Below are positions 53,577 to 63,531 of a stretch of DNA of 64,000 nucleotides, one piece after another. The translations under genes and the position numbers were made by a program. The stretch lies in contig CAYZTA010000002.1 of the NCBI GenBank assembly GCA_964481145.1, positions 124,001 through 188,000 on the forward strand, given 5' to 3'. Numbering within the stretch: position 1 is the first letter of the stretch; each line of letters begins with the position of its first letter. The notes beneath the pieces were generated by a model that had not been told where the DNA came from, did no database searches, and was given only the letters and a program-made list of their open reading frames with translations. This DNA is from Sandaracinus sp964481145. GTDB taxonomy: Bacteria; Myxococcota_A; Polyangia; Polyangiales; Sandaracinaceae.

Positions 53577-56500
53577 ATGACACGTGTCTTCTTCGCTCTG
53601 TTCCTCGTGTGGATCTCAGTTGGTTGTTCGACCTTCGATGTAAATCGAGTGCCTGTCTCACGTGGCACACTCGGCGAAGAGATCGTCCGCGTCTTCTGCG
53701 AACGAATGGCTTCTGAAGCGAACCCAACGGACATCATGGGGTTGCGCTGGAAACCCATCTGTCGTGGGGAAGCGCCACTTCCTTCGGACGCACCACCGCG
53801 GCTGGCCCTTCTCATGGAAAACCGTGTGCGCCTCGCACGCGCGCTCGATCGCGTATTGCCCGAGGCCATCACAGACGATCTCGCTCACTTCATGGGAGAG
53901 CTCCTTCCCCTTTACGATCCGCCAGGGGCCTATCTTCCACACAACACCGAGCTCACGGCAGAGCTCTTGGATTTGCTGATCGAAGATCGCGAAGCCTTGG
54001 AGGCCTTGGCGCGCGTCGGCACGCGAAAAGGGTACGTGCCCCGCCACCTCGCGCTCGGCTTGATGCAATCCGTGCTCGCGTATCCAGAGTTCGACGACTT
54101 CACTGGTCTTTTGCTGCGCACCTTGGTCGATCTTCCTGACGATGAAGAAGACGCCAGTGATGGAGTCGCCGCCGCTGAGATGCGCGAGCTCCAGCGAGCG
54201 CTCGCATTCGAAATGGCGACCTTCGAGCTGCCCGAACCTGCACCTGACGGACAGCGCACCACGTTGGAGCTCACACGCGAACTCTTGGAGCGTCAGGATC
54301 CTCTTTTCGGTATCAGCTCCACCCCGCGATGGGCCGTCGTTCGCGATTCACGAGGAATGGCCTCCCCCGCAGGTGGCAACATCGTCGCGCCGTTCGTCGA
54401 CATGAACAGTGATGGGCTGGCGGACATCGATGCGCTCGGCCGTTTCGCCGATGCGAGCGGCGCACCTCTCGAGATCCCGAGCCCTTTCCGCGTGGTGGGA
54501 GAGATGGATGTGCCGCGCGATTCGGGCGGACGAGCGCTCCGAAGCGATGGCAGTCGCTATTACGAATACATCGATGTCGAACATTCTCTCCTTGCAGGTG
54601 TGCTTCGAGAATCGACACCTCTCTTCGATCCCGCTTCGCCCGCCGTGCTCCAGCTCGCCCGCGGGATTCCTCTTCTTCTTGGGCCCGACACGACGCTGCA
54701 TCAAACCTACGGCAGCGCGGAACTGACATACACAGGTCCCGACACTGATCGCGGTTCACTCCTCGACTTCGTCCACGCGCTCTCTGTTCTGATTCCGCGT
54801 GCCACGACCGATGAAACGCTCGTGCTCACCGAAACGTTGATGCGCGATCACGAGCCCCCGATCGCGTCCTTGATCGCCGCGGCCGATCACATGCTCGATC
54901 GTGATGATCCGAATGCACGTCTCGCGCAGCCGAACGTGCTCTGGGACGACATCATCGAACTCGGCATCGATTTCTCTCAGCAGCCAGGGTTGATGGAGGC
55001 GCTCCTGCGCTCGTTCACAAATCCGCAGTCCGCGCGCCTCGGCCCCGTGCTTGGCGAGATGATGCGGCATCGCGATCGAATCGACTACAACCCATCGAAT
55101 CCGAATGGAACGCCCCTCGGTTGGCCACTCGATGAGCCGGTCGATCGTGCGGTGGGCGACGTGGATGGCAACGAGAGCGTGTTGCAAAGGACGATCGCAC
55201 TGATTTCCGCGTTCGATGGGGTGCGGATGTGCAATCGCGCAGGAGCCGTGCTCCGATTGAATGTGCTTGGCGTTTCGGTTCGTTACCCACTCATCGGCGG
55301 CGCCGATGAATGCGAAATCATCGACATCCCCAACGTCACCGAAGCGTATTCCGATTCGATTCTCGGTAACTTCGAGCTCCAAATGCAGAGCGGATTTCTG
55401 CAAACCATGCAAAGGGTGGCCGATGCCTTGGGTGTCGATCTCGATCGCGCGATCGAGATTTCGTCGGGCATCGATGGATTGACACAACACCCTACGCCTC
55501 AAGCGCTCAGTCGACTCGTCTTCTGGGGACTCGACAGCCGTCCGGGTCAGACTTGTTCGCCCTCCACGCCCGAAGGATGCAATAGCGAGTTCGCCGGTCA
55601 GCTCTTCGCACCGGTTCGCGATCGTCACGGCAACGATGTCATCCGCACGTATCGCGGCACCATCTTCTCGTGGGAGCAACCGGGGTTCTTCGAGGGCATC
55701 AGCCCCTTGCTCCAAGTGCTGCTCCGCCCCGAATACCGCACCACCCGTGACGGCGAGCACCGTTTCGGTCGCCTCGTCACGACGATTCATCGCCACTGGG
55801 CCACCGAAGAGCATTGGCTCACCCAAAGCACGACCCCCACAGGCCGCAACTTCTCCTATCAGAGCGGCGCGCGTCGATACGAAGAGACCATCGCCGATGG
55901 TCTCCTCGACGCAAACCTCCTCGCACGACTCCACAGGATGACAGTCATCCTGGATGAGATTGAGCTCGCCCCTGGGCGCGATGCGATCCGCATGTTGGCC
56001 GAGTCGAGCCAAGACCTCATCGACCCTGCTCGCAACGTCGGCCTTTCGACACGTGATGGACGCACCACCATTCCACGCAACGACGGCTCACGTCCGATGG
56101 CAGTCACGCCCCTCCTCCTCGTGCTCGATGCGCTCCGCAACATGGACCGCGATCTCGACGCCGCACCAGAGCGGCAACAATCCTGGCAAACCGGGCGCAA
56201 CGCCCTCGCCACACGCTTTTTGGGCACCGAGCCTCTCGGCACCGAACATCGACTCCAGAACCAACGTGCCCGCGCCATTCTGCTTCACGCCCTCCCGTTC
56301 CTCCGCGACCGACTCGCAGAACATCGAAACCGTGGTGACCTCGAAGAGTGGTCACGTGATCTCGTCCCCGACGCAGCGGAGCTCCTTCGTTCCCCGCTCG
56401 TGAGCGCCCTCGTGCGCTTCCTCGATCGCGTGCAAGACGATCCCGATGTCCCTGACGCGCTCTCCCGTTTCGTCACCTATTTGACGACCGAGCCCTCGGA

Positions 56501-56963
56501 CAACGACGCGTTTGGCGCCACGCTCGTCGGCGCCACCGATGGGGTGCAACTCCTCGATGAAACCGAGAACATCGTCCCCTTGATGCACGCGTTGGCTCAT
56601 GCATTTGCGCCCAACGTGCACCAGGTCGTCGCAGGGCACGATTCCGAGCTCGACATCGATCACAGCGTCGCAGACAACGGCCTCGGGTTGGTTCGCCGAA
56701 TTCAGATGCGAGATTCGCGACATGTCCTCCGCGTCATTCTCGGAAACCTCGTCGAATTTCCCGAAAATGACGACGAGTACACTCCTTTCGAAGAGATCCT
56801 CGACATCATGGGCGAGCTCAACCGCGAAGCGGTGGGCGCAGGCGATGCCTTTGCTCCCGACGATTACGAGATCTTGCTGAGCTCGATTCGCGATTTCATC
56901 CGCGATGAGCGTCGTGGGCTCAAACGTCTCCTCAATGTCGTTCAAGAACGAGAGATTCAGTGA
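53577..56963 (+). CDS. very large helical lipoprotein
   Basis: A 1128-residue lipoprotein of unknown family. ATG 53577 opens the signal (VFFALFLVWISVGCSTF). The mature protein is largely helical and acidic. An Asp/Gly-rich insertion with calcium-loop-like DMNSDGLADIDAL lies near 280, LRSDGSRYYEYIDVEHSLLAGVL at ~330, and a VDGNESVLQRTIALISAFDGV block at ~530. Helical repeats continue to the end. Paired Cys occur near 570 and 680. It precedes, and overlaps by one base, a FadL/OMPP1 porin gene, with a membrane alpha/beta hydrolase after that. I do not recognise a homolog with a known function. Confidence 0.85.
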   Translation: MTRVFFALFLVWISVGCSTFDVNRVPVSRGTLGEEIVRVFCERMASEANPTDIMGLRWKPICRGEAPLPSDAPPRLALLMENRVRLARALDRVLPEAITDDLAHFMGELLPLYDPPGAYLPHNTELTAELLDLLIEDREALEALARVGTRKGYVPRHLALGLMQSVLAYPEFDDFTGLLLRTLVDLPDDEEDASDGVAAAEMRELQRALAFEMATFELPEPAPDGQRTTLELTRELLERQDPLFGISSTPRWAVVRDSRGMASPAGGNIVAPFVDMNSDGLADIDALGRFADASGAPLEIPSPFRVVGEMDVPRDSGGRALRSDGSRYYEYIDVEHSLLAGVLRESTPLFDPASPAVLQLARGIPLLLGPDTTLHQTYGSAELTYTGPDTDRGSLLDFVHALSVLIPRATTDETLVLTETLMRDHEPPIASLIAAADHMLDRDDPNARLAQPNVLWDDIIELGIDFSQQPGLMEALLRSFTNPQSARLGPVLGEMMRHRDRIDYNPSNPNGTPLGWPLDEPVDRAVGDVDGNESVLQRTIALISAFDGVRMCNRAGAVLRLNVLGVSVRYPLIGGADECEIIDIPNVTEAYSDSILGNFELQMQSGFLQTMQRVADALGVDLDRAIEISSGIDGLTQHPTPQALSRLVFWGLDSRPGQTCSPSTPEGCNSEFAGQLFAPVRDRHGNDVIRTYRGTIFSWEQPGFFEGISPLLQVLLRPEYRTTRDGEHRFGRLVTTIHRHWATEEHWLTQSTTPTGRNFSYQSGARRYEETIADGLLDANLLARLHRMTVILDEIELAPGRDAIRMLAESSQDLIDPARNVGLSTRDGRTTIPRNDGSRPMAVTPLLLVLDALRNMDRDLDAAPERQQSWQTGRNALATRFLGTEPLGTEHRLQNQRARAILLHALPFLRDRLAEHRNRGDLEEWSRDLVPDAAELLRSPLVSALVRFLDRVQDDPDVPDALSRFVTYLTTEPSDNDAFGATLVGATDGVQLLDETENIVPLMHALAHAFAPNVHQVVAGHDSELDIDHSVADNGLGLVRRIQMRDSRHVLRVILGNLVEFPENDDEYTPFEEILDIMGELNREAVGAGDAFAPDDYEILLSSIRDFIRDERRGLKRLLNVVQEREIQ

Positions 56964-58552
56964 TGCATTCGTCCCTTGGGTTGCGTGCGACGAGCGTCGC
57001 CGTTCTCTTTGTATGCGCTCTCGCGCTCACGCCATCGCGCGCGAGCGCCGGAGGGTTTTATCTGCTCGATCGCGGCACTCGACCTTTGGGTCGAGGAGGA
57101 GCGTTCATCGCAGGCGCCGATGATCCAGGTGCTCTTTGGTACAACCCCGCAGGCTTGGGTCTGGCCGGCGAGCAACTCCTCATCGACGGCACACTCACGT
57201 TTCTCGACGTCTCATTCACTCGAATCGACGATGGCGGAAACACGATGCCAACGGTCCATGGCCATAATCTGCCAGTTCCGATTCCGACCCTCGGCGCGAG
57301 CTTCGACTTTGGCCTCGAACATTTCACGTTCGGCGTCGGCCTCCTTGCCCCCAACGCTGCGCTGATGAACTACCCGGAGTCGCTCCAAGTCGACGGCGAG
57401 GCTTACCCCGCACCTCAGCGGTATTCGCTTTATTCGATGGAGGGCAGCACGCTCGCGACCCTCGCTCTCGGGGCCGCGTGGACGCCCTTACCCGACGAGT
57501 TCTCCATCGGCCTCGGCGTTCATCTCATTTTCGGAGCATTCGCAGCGCGCCTCGCGCTCAGCGCATGTGAGGGCGCCATCTGCACCTTCCCCGAAGACCC
57601 CGACTATGACGCCACCGCGCAGATCACGCTCTCGCCCATCTTCACGGCGAGCGCCATCCTAGGCGCCACATGGCGTCCAGATCGCGGTCCTATCCGCATC
57701 GGCGCCTCCATCTCCACCCCTTACTCCCTCTCGGGCACGGCTTCGACCGCCGTGCGTCCACCGAGCGCAACCATCTTCGAAGGCGCGATGGCACGCTCCC
57801 GATTCGAAAGCTGTGGCGCGGTCAGCGACGAGGACGTGGCCGCCGATCCGAACCATCCATGTCGTGCCACCACGGCAGACGTCAACATCAACTTTCCATG
57901 GATCGTACGCTTGGGCGTGGAGCTCTTGGCCGTCGAAAATCTTCGCCTCGAAGTCGCTGTCGTGTACGAGTCGTGGTCGGTCCAACAAGACGTGTATGTC
58001 CGACCGCGCGAGACATGGCTCACCGATGGGTTGGGCTTTCTCGATTACGAGGTCGGCGAGCTCTCGACGCCTCGCCACATGCGCGACACCGTCAGCGTCC
58101 GGCTCGGCGGCGAATACATGTTCGACGATCGTTTCCAAATGCGCTTGGGCGGCTATTGGGAAAGTGGCGCGTTCGATAACGCCTATCTCTCGCCGCTCAC
58201 CATCGACAGCGACAAGATCGTCGTCGCAGCAGGCTTCTCGGCGCGGATCGACGCAGGATTTTTCGCCGATGTGATGGTCGGCTACGCGCATCTCTTCCCA
58301 CATCGAGTCCGGGACAGCCAGGTCCATCAGAAAAATCCAATTCGCCCTCAGATGCCAGCCGAAGGGATGCAACCCGATGGCGCACCGGCTGTCGGCAATG
58401 GCGATTATTCCTACACGGCACCTTTCGTTGGACTTGGCATTCGATGGCTTCCCGATTGGGGAGCTGCTGCTCCGAGCACGGAGGAGCCGCAAGAGACGCA
58501 AGAGTCCGAGAGACCGGAAGAAGCCCCATCCGATACACTCGACGTCGGATGA
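56963..58552 (+). CDS. FadL/OMPP1-family outer-membrane transport protein
   Basis: A 529-residue beta-barrel with a signal peptide (SVAVLFVCALALTPSRASA) and the OMPP1/FadL opening GGFYLLDRGTRPLGRGGAFIAGADDPGALWYNPAGL. This N-terminal plug with NPAGL is the family mark. Later segments alternate as barrel strands (TLGASFDFGLEHFTFGVGLL; LTIDSDKIVVAAGFSARID), and the barrel ends near YTAPFVGLGIRWLPDWG. An acidic tail (EEPQETQESERPEE) follows. FadL proteins pass hydrophobic compounds (long-chain fatty acids, aromatic hydrocarbons) across the outer membrane. It is translationally coupled to its neighbours, with overlaps of 1 and 4 bases. Confidence 0.9.
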   Translation: MHSSLGLRATSVAVLFVCALALTPSRASAGGFYLLDRGTRPLGRGGAFIAGADDPGALWYNPAGLGLAGEQLLIDGTLTFLDVSFTRIDDGGNTMPTVHGHNLPVPIPTLGASFDFGLEHFTFGVGLLAPNAALMNYPESLQVDGEAYPAPQRYSLYSMEGSTLATLALGAAWTPLPDEFSIGLGVHLIFGAFAARLALSACEGAICTFPEDPDYDATAQITLSPIFTASAILGATWRPDRGPIRIGASISTPYSLSGTASTAVRPPSATIFEGAMARSRFESCGAVSDEDVAADPNHPCRATTADVNINFPWIVRLGVELLAVENLRLEVAVVYESWSVQQDVYVRPRETWLTDGLGFLDYEVGELSTPRHMRDTVSVRLGGEYMFDDRFQMRLGGYWESGAFDNAYLSPLTIDSDKIVVAAGFSARIDAGFFADVMVGYAHLFPHRVRDSQVHQKNPIRPQMPAEGMQPDGAPAVGNGDYSYTAPFVGLGIRWLPDWGAAAPSTEEPQETQESERPEEAPSDTLDVG

Positions 58553-59823
58553 GATCGAAACCAGAGCGTCGATGTGCGCGTGAGCTTGCGATTGTTTTGG
58601 CATCCGCCATCGCCGTCGTGCTCCCGTTCGCCAATGGCGTGCTGGCTGGCCGACCCGCCGAAGATGCATCGCTCGATCTCCGTTACGCGCTCGTGCTGAG
58701 CGGCGCAGTTTTTGGTCAGCTCGCCATCCTCGCATGGCAAACGGCCCACAGTGCGTTTTTCCGAGTCCACATCGTCGGTGTGGTCTTGGCGCTCATGCCC
58801 GTGGCGGGTGCACTTCATGCCCCCCGCAACGCGTTCTGGATGAGCCTCTTGACGCTCGAGCTCATGGTGCTCGCACCCTGGATCATGGGCTCCGCGTTGT
58901 ACCGTCTTGCACGCATGGCGGACATCGCCCGACCGATCCGTCTCGGCATCGCTGCCTCGATGGCTGTCGCCCTCGCCTTTCCATGGATGACTTTGTCATG
59001 GGGCTTGTTCTCAGTGCAGCTCGGAGTCGCGCCGGTTCGCCTCGCTCACCAAAGCCCACTGCTTCACCAAGGCGAAGAAGAGGTCGAGTTCCCGGCCCGC
59101 GATGGCACCATCATCCGCGGCACCTACACGCCAGGTCGACGCAATGCGGGAGGCGTCGTGGTGCTTCACGGCGTCTCCGACGGTCGCACCCGGATGGCCG
59201 GTTGGTCCAACATGCTGGGCGAGCGCGGATTTCATGCCCTCCGAATCGACTGGCGTGCCCACGGACGCAGCGAAGGCAGCATCGTGACCTTTGCGGATCG
59301 CGAACGCCAAGACCTCGAAGCCGCGTTCGACTGGTTGCGCAATCAGCCCGGAGTCGATGGCTCGAAGATGGAGATCGTGGCCACTTCGATGGGCGCAGGA
59401 ATCTCGCTTTCGAGCACGCGAGCGCTCGTGCCACGAGGTCTGGTCGGCATCGTCGCGTTCGCACCGCCTTCAGACTATTCGATGGTGATCGATCGCCGCA
59501 TCTCGAGCCTCGGGCCGGCTGCATTCGTCGCGCGATTCTTCATCGAATTCGTCTCGCGTGGACTCGGCCACATACCACCACTCCAATTGCGCCCTGCGCG
59601 CGAGCTCGAAAGAGGCCCTCGGGTGCCCGTTCTTCTCTTCCACGGCGACCAAGACACGACCATCCCACTCGAACAGTCGCAGAAGCTCTGCACTCTCGTC
59701 CCGAGCATACAGTTCCACGTCCTCGCTGGCGTTGGACACGACGAAATTCCCGCCGCTGTCCTCCACGACGATGCCGCGCGTCGTCGCGTCCTACGGTTCC
59801 TGAGACACCCAGAGTCCGATTGA
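58549..59823 (+). CDS. membrane-anchored alpha/beta hydrolase
   Basis: A 424-residue protein with about four N-terminal membrane segments (~12-160: AIVLASAIAVVLPFANGVL, ALVLSGAVFGQLAILAW, VHIVGVVLALMPVAGAL, LLTLELMVLAPWIMG) and an alpha/beta hydrolase domain from ~185. The oxyanion and lid strands GGVVVLHGVSDGRTRM, nucleophile in VATSMGAGISL, Asp in LFHGDQDTTIP, and His in AGVGHDEIP form a plausible triad. It could cleave esters of compounds brought in by the FadL-like porin next door, but this is inference. The start overlaps the porin stop (ATGA). Confidence 0.86.
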   Translation: MRSKPERRCARELAIVLASAIAVVLPFANGVLAGRPAEDASLDLRYALVLSGAVFGQLAILAWQTAHSAFFRVHIVGVVLALMPVAGALHAPRNAFWMSLLTLELMVLAPWIMGSALYRLARMADIARPIRLGIAASMAVALAFPWMTLSWGLFSVQLGVAPVRLAHQSPLLHQGEEEVEFPARDGTIIRGTYTPGRRNAGGVVVLHGVSDGRTRMAGWSNMLGERGFHALRIDWRAHGRSEGSIVTFADRERQDLEAAFDWLRNQPGVDGSKMEIVATSMGAGISLSSTRALVPRGLVGIVAFAPPSDYSMVIDRRISSLGPAAFVARFFIEFVSRGLGHIPPLQLRPARELERGPRVPVLLFHGDQDTTIPLEQSQKLCTLVPSIQFHVLAGVGHDEIPAAVLHDDAARRRVLRFLRHPESD

Positions 59824-59824
59824 T

Positions 59825-61177
59825 TCAGACGACCGTGTGCGTCCATTTTCCGCGCGTAAAAATCCATACGAAACACGCCGTGCGAACGACCCAATCGAGG
59901 GTCGAGCCGAGCCAGACGCCGAGGAGCCCAAGCTCGAACCGGAACGCGAACACATACGTTGCAATGAGGCGCACGATAAGTCCTCCGAGCAGCGTCACAA
60001 TCAACGTCGCTCGAACCGCCCCTGCGCCTCGGAGCGCCTCTCCGAGCACCACGGACTGCGCCATGAATGGCTGCGCCAACGCCATCACGGCTAGACAAGG
60101 CACCACTGCCTCGACGATGACTCGATCGGACGAAAATGCAGATGCCAAAGGCTGGGGGAACGACAGGAACACGAGCCCACAAGCTGTCAGCGCAACCGTT
60201 CCCATCACGACGGCCACGCGCGCGCCGAGCCGCGCCTCGATCGGTCGCCCCGCGCCGAGCCGCTGCGCGACGATACTCGCTGCGGCGATCCCAAATCCAT
60301 CCGCGGACAAAAATGCGATCGACTCGATTCCGATGAGCACCTGATTGGCCGCCATGGCCACCGTCCCGAGCGCCCCGATCATCGCCGTAAACACAAGATA
60401 TCCAGCGTATTGCAGCGCTCGCTCCAGCATCGCGGGAAGCGTCACCTTCGTCATTCGTAGGAGCTCTGCGAGCTCACCTCCGCGTCCGCGCATCGAAATC
60501 ACGCCGCGTCCACGCCACAACAACGCACCGAACACCACACACTCGAACGAGAACGCGAGCACACCTCCGATCGCCGCTCCTCGCGCCCCCAACGCGGGCA
60601 CGCCAAGATGACCGAAGATCAGCACCCAGTTGGCGCCAGCATTCACGACGTTTGCCCCGATCGCCACGAACAGGGGTGTGCGAGTGTTGCCTGCGGCTTG
60701 ATGCACGGACGCCGCCATCGCAGCCATCAACCAGAGAGGAATGGCCGGCAGCATCGTCGTCAGATACGCACGGGCCTCTTCATGCACGCTCGGCCCTGCA
60801 TGCGGAAAGACTCCATGGAGCAGCGGCAATGAGACGAAACCGATCGCCCCCGCCATCACTCCGAGCACGAGCGCCGCAAAAAGCCCTGCTCGTACACCGG
60901 CCGAAGCTTCATTCGATCGCTTCGCACCCGCTTCGCGCCCGACCACCGCGATCGCTCCGACTTGGATCGCACCCATCATCGCGACCAGGCTCCACACGAT
61001 GGGCCCGCTGATCTGCAAAGACGCCAGCGCATCGGACGAGAACCGCCCCAGCATGGCGCGATCGACGAGAAAGACGAGTGTCTGAAGGAGCGATTGCCCA
61101 ATGACGGGCACGGCCAGGCGCGCCACATCGCGCCAAATGTCACGCGCAGCGGGCCTGCGCGAAATCATTTCGTTCAC
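59825..61177 (-). CDS. MATE-family efflux transporter
   Basis: A 450-residue inner-membrane transporter with twelve hydrophobic segments in two related halves, a MATE fold. The opening VARLAVPVIGQSLLQTLVFLVDRAMLGRFSS is a typical first helix, and the second half repeats the pattern (MTKVTLPAMLERALQYAGYLVFTAMIGALG). MATE proteins export cationic drugs or metabolites using Na+ or H+. The start overlaps the stop of the TPR membrane protein (ATGA). It converges on the hydrolase gene with one base between the stops. Confidence 0.92.
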   Translation of the reverse strand: MNEMISRRPAARDIWRDVARLAVPVIGQSLLQTLVFLVDRAMLGRFSSDALASLQISGPIVWSLVAMMGAIQVGAIAVVGREAGAKRSNEASAGVRAGLFAALVLGVMAGAIGFVSLPLLHGVFPHAGPSVHEEARAYLTTMLPAIPLWLMAAMAASVHQAAGNTRTPLFVAIGANVVNAGANWVLIFGHLGVPALGARGAAIGGVLAFSFECVVFGALLWRGRGVISMRGRGGELAELLRMTKVTLPAMLERALQYAGYLVFTAMIGALGTVAMAANQVLIGIESIAFLSADGFGIAAASIVAQRLGAGRPIEARLGARVAVVMGTVALTACGLVFLSFPQPLASAFSSDRVIVEAVVPCLAVMALAQPFMAQSVVLGEALRGAGAVRATLIVTLLGGLIVRLIATYVFAFRFELGLLGVWLGSTLDWVVRTACFVWIFTRGKWTHTVV

Positions 61178-62079
61178 GTGCGCTGAATCTTGCTCTTGGC
61201 ACGGGTCGCAAAACCAGCCTCGGCGAGCACCTCACGCACCGCTTGTTGCAACTCGGCGTTCGCCCCCTTCATCGCAAAGGGCGCGAGCTGATTCGGATCG
61301 TGGCTCGCCAGTTTGACCATCGCTTTGCGCATGAGACCGCGATTTTTCGTGGCGAGAAACGTGTAGACCTGCGCTCGCAAGAGCACCATCGCAACCTCGC
61401 CATATTCGGGGTCATCCGCGGAGTAGGTCTCGAGCAATTTCTTTGCTTCGACGGCCTTGCCCGTTCGGGCAAACGTCTCGGCCATGACCGCCGCATACAT
61501 CGCTTTGCCCTTCGGATTGGGTTGTCTATCCAATCGCAGCTCATCGACCAGAGGCCGTGCGTCCTTCGGACGATTTTGGGCGAGATAAAGAAACGCAAGG
61601 TTCGACCGGACTTCGTCCTGCACCGGCCCCGGCTCTTTCTTGAGATCGATCCCTTCGAGCACCGACAACGCACCTTGGGGGTCGTCCCGGAGCATCAACT
61701 GGGCGCGCGCCAATGCAGCCATCGCGTCTTTGCTGCCTTGTGCTTCGAGCTGCGCAATCGCCGCTTGCCGTCCACCCTCATCGGTCGCTTGGCGGAGCAC
61801 TGCCATGATCCGCTTCTGACGACGCGTGAAGTTCCAAACCCAAACTCCGAAACCAATGAGCACGCACGTCAACACCCCGACGATGCCCACGCCCCAATAG
61901 TCGATATACGGAATGCTGCCGATGGCCAGCGTCCAAATGATGATCACCGCCAGGGCGATCTGAATGACGATGTTCCACTTGATGCGCGGCGTCTCAGCTT
62001 GCGCAATCGCTTGAGCGGCATCGGGTGCAGTGGGGGCGGGGAGCTTTTTCGGCTTGGCCAAAGGGCACTTCTCCAACAC
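61174..62079 (-). CDS. membrane protein with TPR domain
   Basis: A ~301-residue protein with two close membrane segments (~33-80: IVIQIALAVIIIWTLAIGSI and WGVGIVGVLTCVLIGFGVWV) and a C-terminal TPR-like soluble part (~90-290: AMAALARAQLMLRDDPQGAL, SNLAFLYLAQNRPKDARPLV, KGKAMYAAVMAETFARTGKA). The start is not certain: GTG 62079 has GGAG just after it, and TTG 62061 has GGAG nine bases upstream; upstream of these the frame looks non-coding. It precedes and overlaps the MATE gene. It probably docks partner proteins at the inner membrane. Confidence 0.75.
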   Translation of the reverse strand: MLEKCPLAKPKKLPAPTAPDAAQAIAQAETPRIKWNIVIQIALAVIIIWTLAIGSIPYIDYWGVGIVGVLTCVLIGFGVWVWNFTRRQKRIMAVLRQATDEGGRQAAIAQLEAQGSKDAMAALARAQLMLRDDPQGALSVLEGIDLKKEPGPVQDEVRSNLAFLYLAQNRPKDARPLVDELRLDRQPNPKGKAMYAAVMAETFARTGKAVEAKKLLETYSADDPEYGEVAMVLLRAQVYTFLATKNRGLMRKAMVKLASHDPNQLAPFAMKGANAELQQAVREVLAEAGFATRAKSKIQRT

Positions 62080-62405
62080 AGGCGCGAAGGGCGCGGCACG
62101 CCCGTCTACCCTCCCCTCGTGGTCCGTGCAACCACGCTGCCCACACGTCGTTCGAGGCAGGACTGTGCGGAAACGCGGATGCCAGGCATCGCGCACTCGA
62201 TCAGGGATTTTCTTCCCAATCAGCGCGCATTTCCAGACCTTTCTCCACCCTCGATTCACAGGGGTGAATGTAATCAAATGTAGCTCACATCTTACCCATT
62301 TTCCTTGCCCTCGCACCGATAGTGCTCATTGACCCTCGCATGACCGACTTTCCGTTCAGTAAGAATAGAATCGTCGATAATCCAAGAACTCTCTGGAACT
62401 CACGA
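62080..62405. other. 326-bp gap between divergent genes
   Basis: No gene is supported. The base composition turns AT-richer from about 62270 on. A short CACCC/GGGTG inverted repeat lies at about 62250-62270. The plus-strand frame that starts at 62322 would add ~28 residues to the next gene with no ribosome site, so I left it out. Confidence 0.5.
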
Positions 62406-63026
62406 ATGGCGCGGATGTTCGCGCTTGGCTTGGCTTTGGCGCAAGGATCGACCGCACCCGCCAAGGCACAGAGAGCCGAGCTTGCGAACGTGCATCGAGG
62501 CGAGACTTCGTTGCGTGTCGACGCGCAACTCGCGCTTGCGCGGATATGTGCATCCGAGATCGGCCTGACGGGCAGCTCCGAAGAATGCGCGGCGATCCAC
62601 GATGTGCTTTCGCGTCGTTCGTCGCGTCGAGGCAATCCGTTCATGTGGACGGCTCGCGCCTATTCGAGTCGGGTCTTCGACCCCTCACGACGCGACGCGC
62701 GGGCGTGGATCGCTCATTTGAGACCCGACGGTCGCGCGCCTCACGGATGGCCCACTCACGTCACGGTGCGTCGAGGCGGTGAGACTCACGTGGTGCGACA
62801 TGCCCCATGGGGCGCTTATCGCGCTCGATGGCTCACCCTCTATGAAACCGCTGGTCGTATTTTGCGTGGAGAAATCGACTCTCCATGTGATGGAGTCGTC
62901 GACCACTGGGGGATGCGGAGCGGCGTCGATTTGGAGCGAGCTCAACGTGCTGGGTGGCAAGAAGTCCACTGTGGCGAAACGCGAAATGCGTTCTGGCGAG
63001 TCGCTCGCGAAGCCCAAGATGGCTGA
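62406..63026 (+). CDS. secreted hypothetical protein
   Basis: A 206-residue protein with a weak signal peptide (ARMFALGLALAQGSTAPAKA). The mature part has a helical N-terminal block (LRVDAQLALARICASEIGL) with Cys pairs, SRRSSRRGNPFMWTARAYSSRVF, and a C-terminal stretch of Trp/His/Gly residues (CDGVVDHWGMRSGVDLERA). It resembles proteins I recall from phages and large delta-proteobacterial genomes but for which I know no activity; a cell-wall hydrolase is possible but unsupported. Start 62406 was chosen for the signal peptide. Confidence 0.65.
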   Translation: MARMFALGLALAQGSTAPAKAQRAELANVHRGETSLRVDAQLALARICASEIGLTGSSEECAAIHDVLSRRSSRRGNPFMWTARAYSSRVFDPSRRDARAWIAHLRPDGRAPHGWPTHVTVRRGGETHVVRHAPWGAYRARWLTLYETAGRILRGEIDSPCDGVVDHWGMRSGVDLERAQRAGWQEVHCGETRNAFWRVAREAQDG

Positions 63027-63039
63027 ACCGACGATCTCT

Positions 63040-63438
63040 TCATCGATTGGCGCTAAGAAACACAGCTCCTTCGGGTATCGGATGTTCCGTGACATGGACG
63101 AGCTCTCCGAGCTCTTTGATTCGCAAAGCCAGCTCGTCCGCGTGGCGTTTCACCACATCGATGCCCGAATCCAAACACAGCCACGCCCGATAGGCGCGAC
63201 ATGAAGCATCCATGGCGGTTCTGAGCGGAGGACACCGACGTACTCGGGGACCTAGCTGCTCCATCTGAACAATGACCAACTCACGGAGAATACAAAGCTT
63301 TTCGAGTTGTTCCTCCGGTAGTTGTTCTTTCAGATAGGTGTCGTCGTGCAGTGTCCGTTCGATCGCCTGATGCAACTCGACCAACGCAGAAGCTGCGCGG
63401 ATCGCACGGAGCTCCCTCAGCCGCGCCATGAGGCTCAT
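63040..63438 (-). CDS. small helical hypothetical protein
   Basis: A 132-residue helical protein, start ATG 63438, stop TAG-side at 63040, 13 bp from the previous gene's stop (convergent). It has MSLMARLRELRAIRAASALVELHQ, LKEQLPEEQLEKLCILRELV, and a second half with RAYRAWLCLDSGIDVVKRH. No family is recognised and no export signal seen. It looks like a small dimeric helical protein. The upstream in-frame codon at 63525 would run through the dispersed repeat and was rejected. Confidence 0.55.
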   Translation of the reverse strand: MSLMARLRELRAIRAASALVELHQAIERTLHDDTYLKEQLPEEQLEKLCILRELVIVQMEQLGPRVRRCPPLRTAMDASCRAYRAWLCLDSGIDVVKRHADELALRIKELGELVHVTEHPIPEGAVFLSANR

Positions 63439-63531
63439 GATGCACCCACGTTGCACCGCACATACCAACCCTCGATTCGAGTTCCAATGGATGGAGCGGC
63501 GTCTAAATTTAGGGCGTGTCCGCATGCGATG

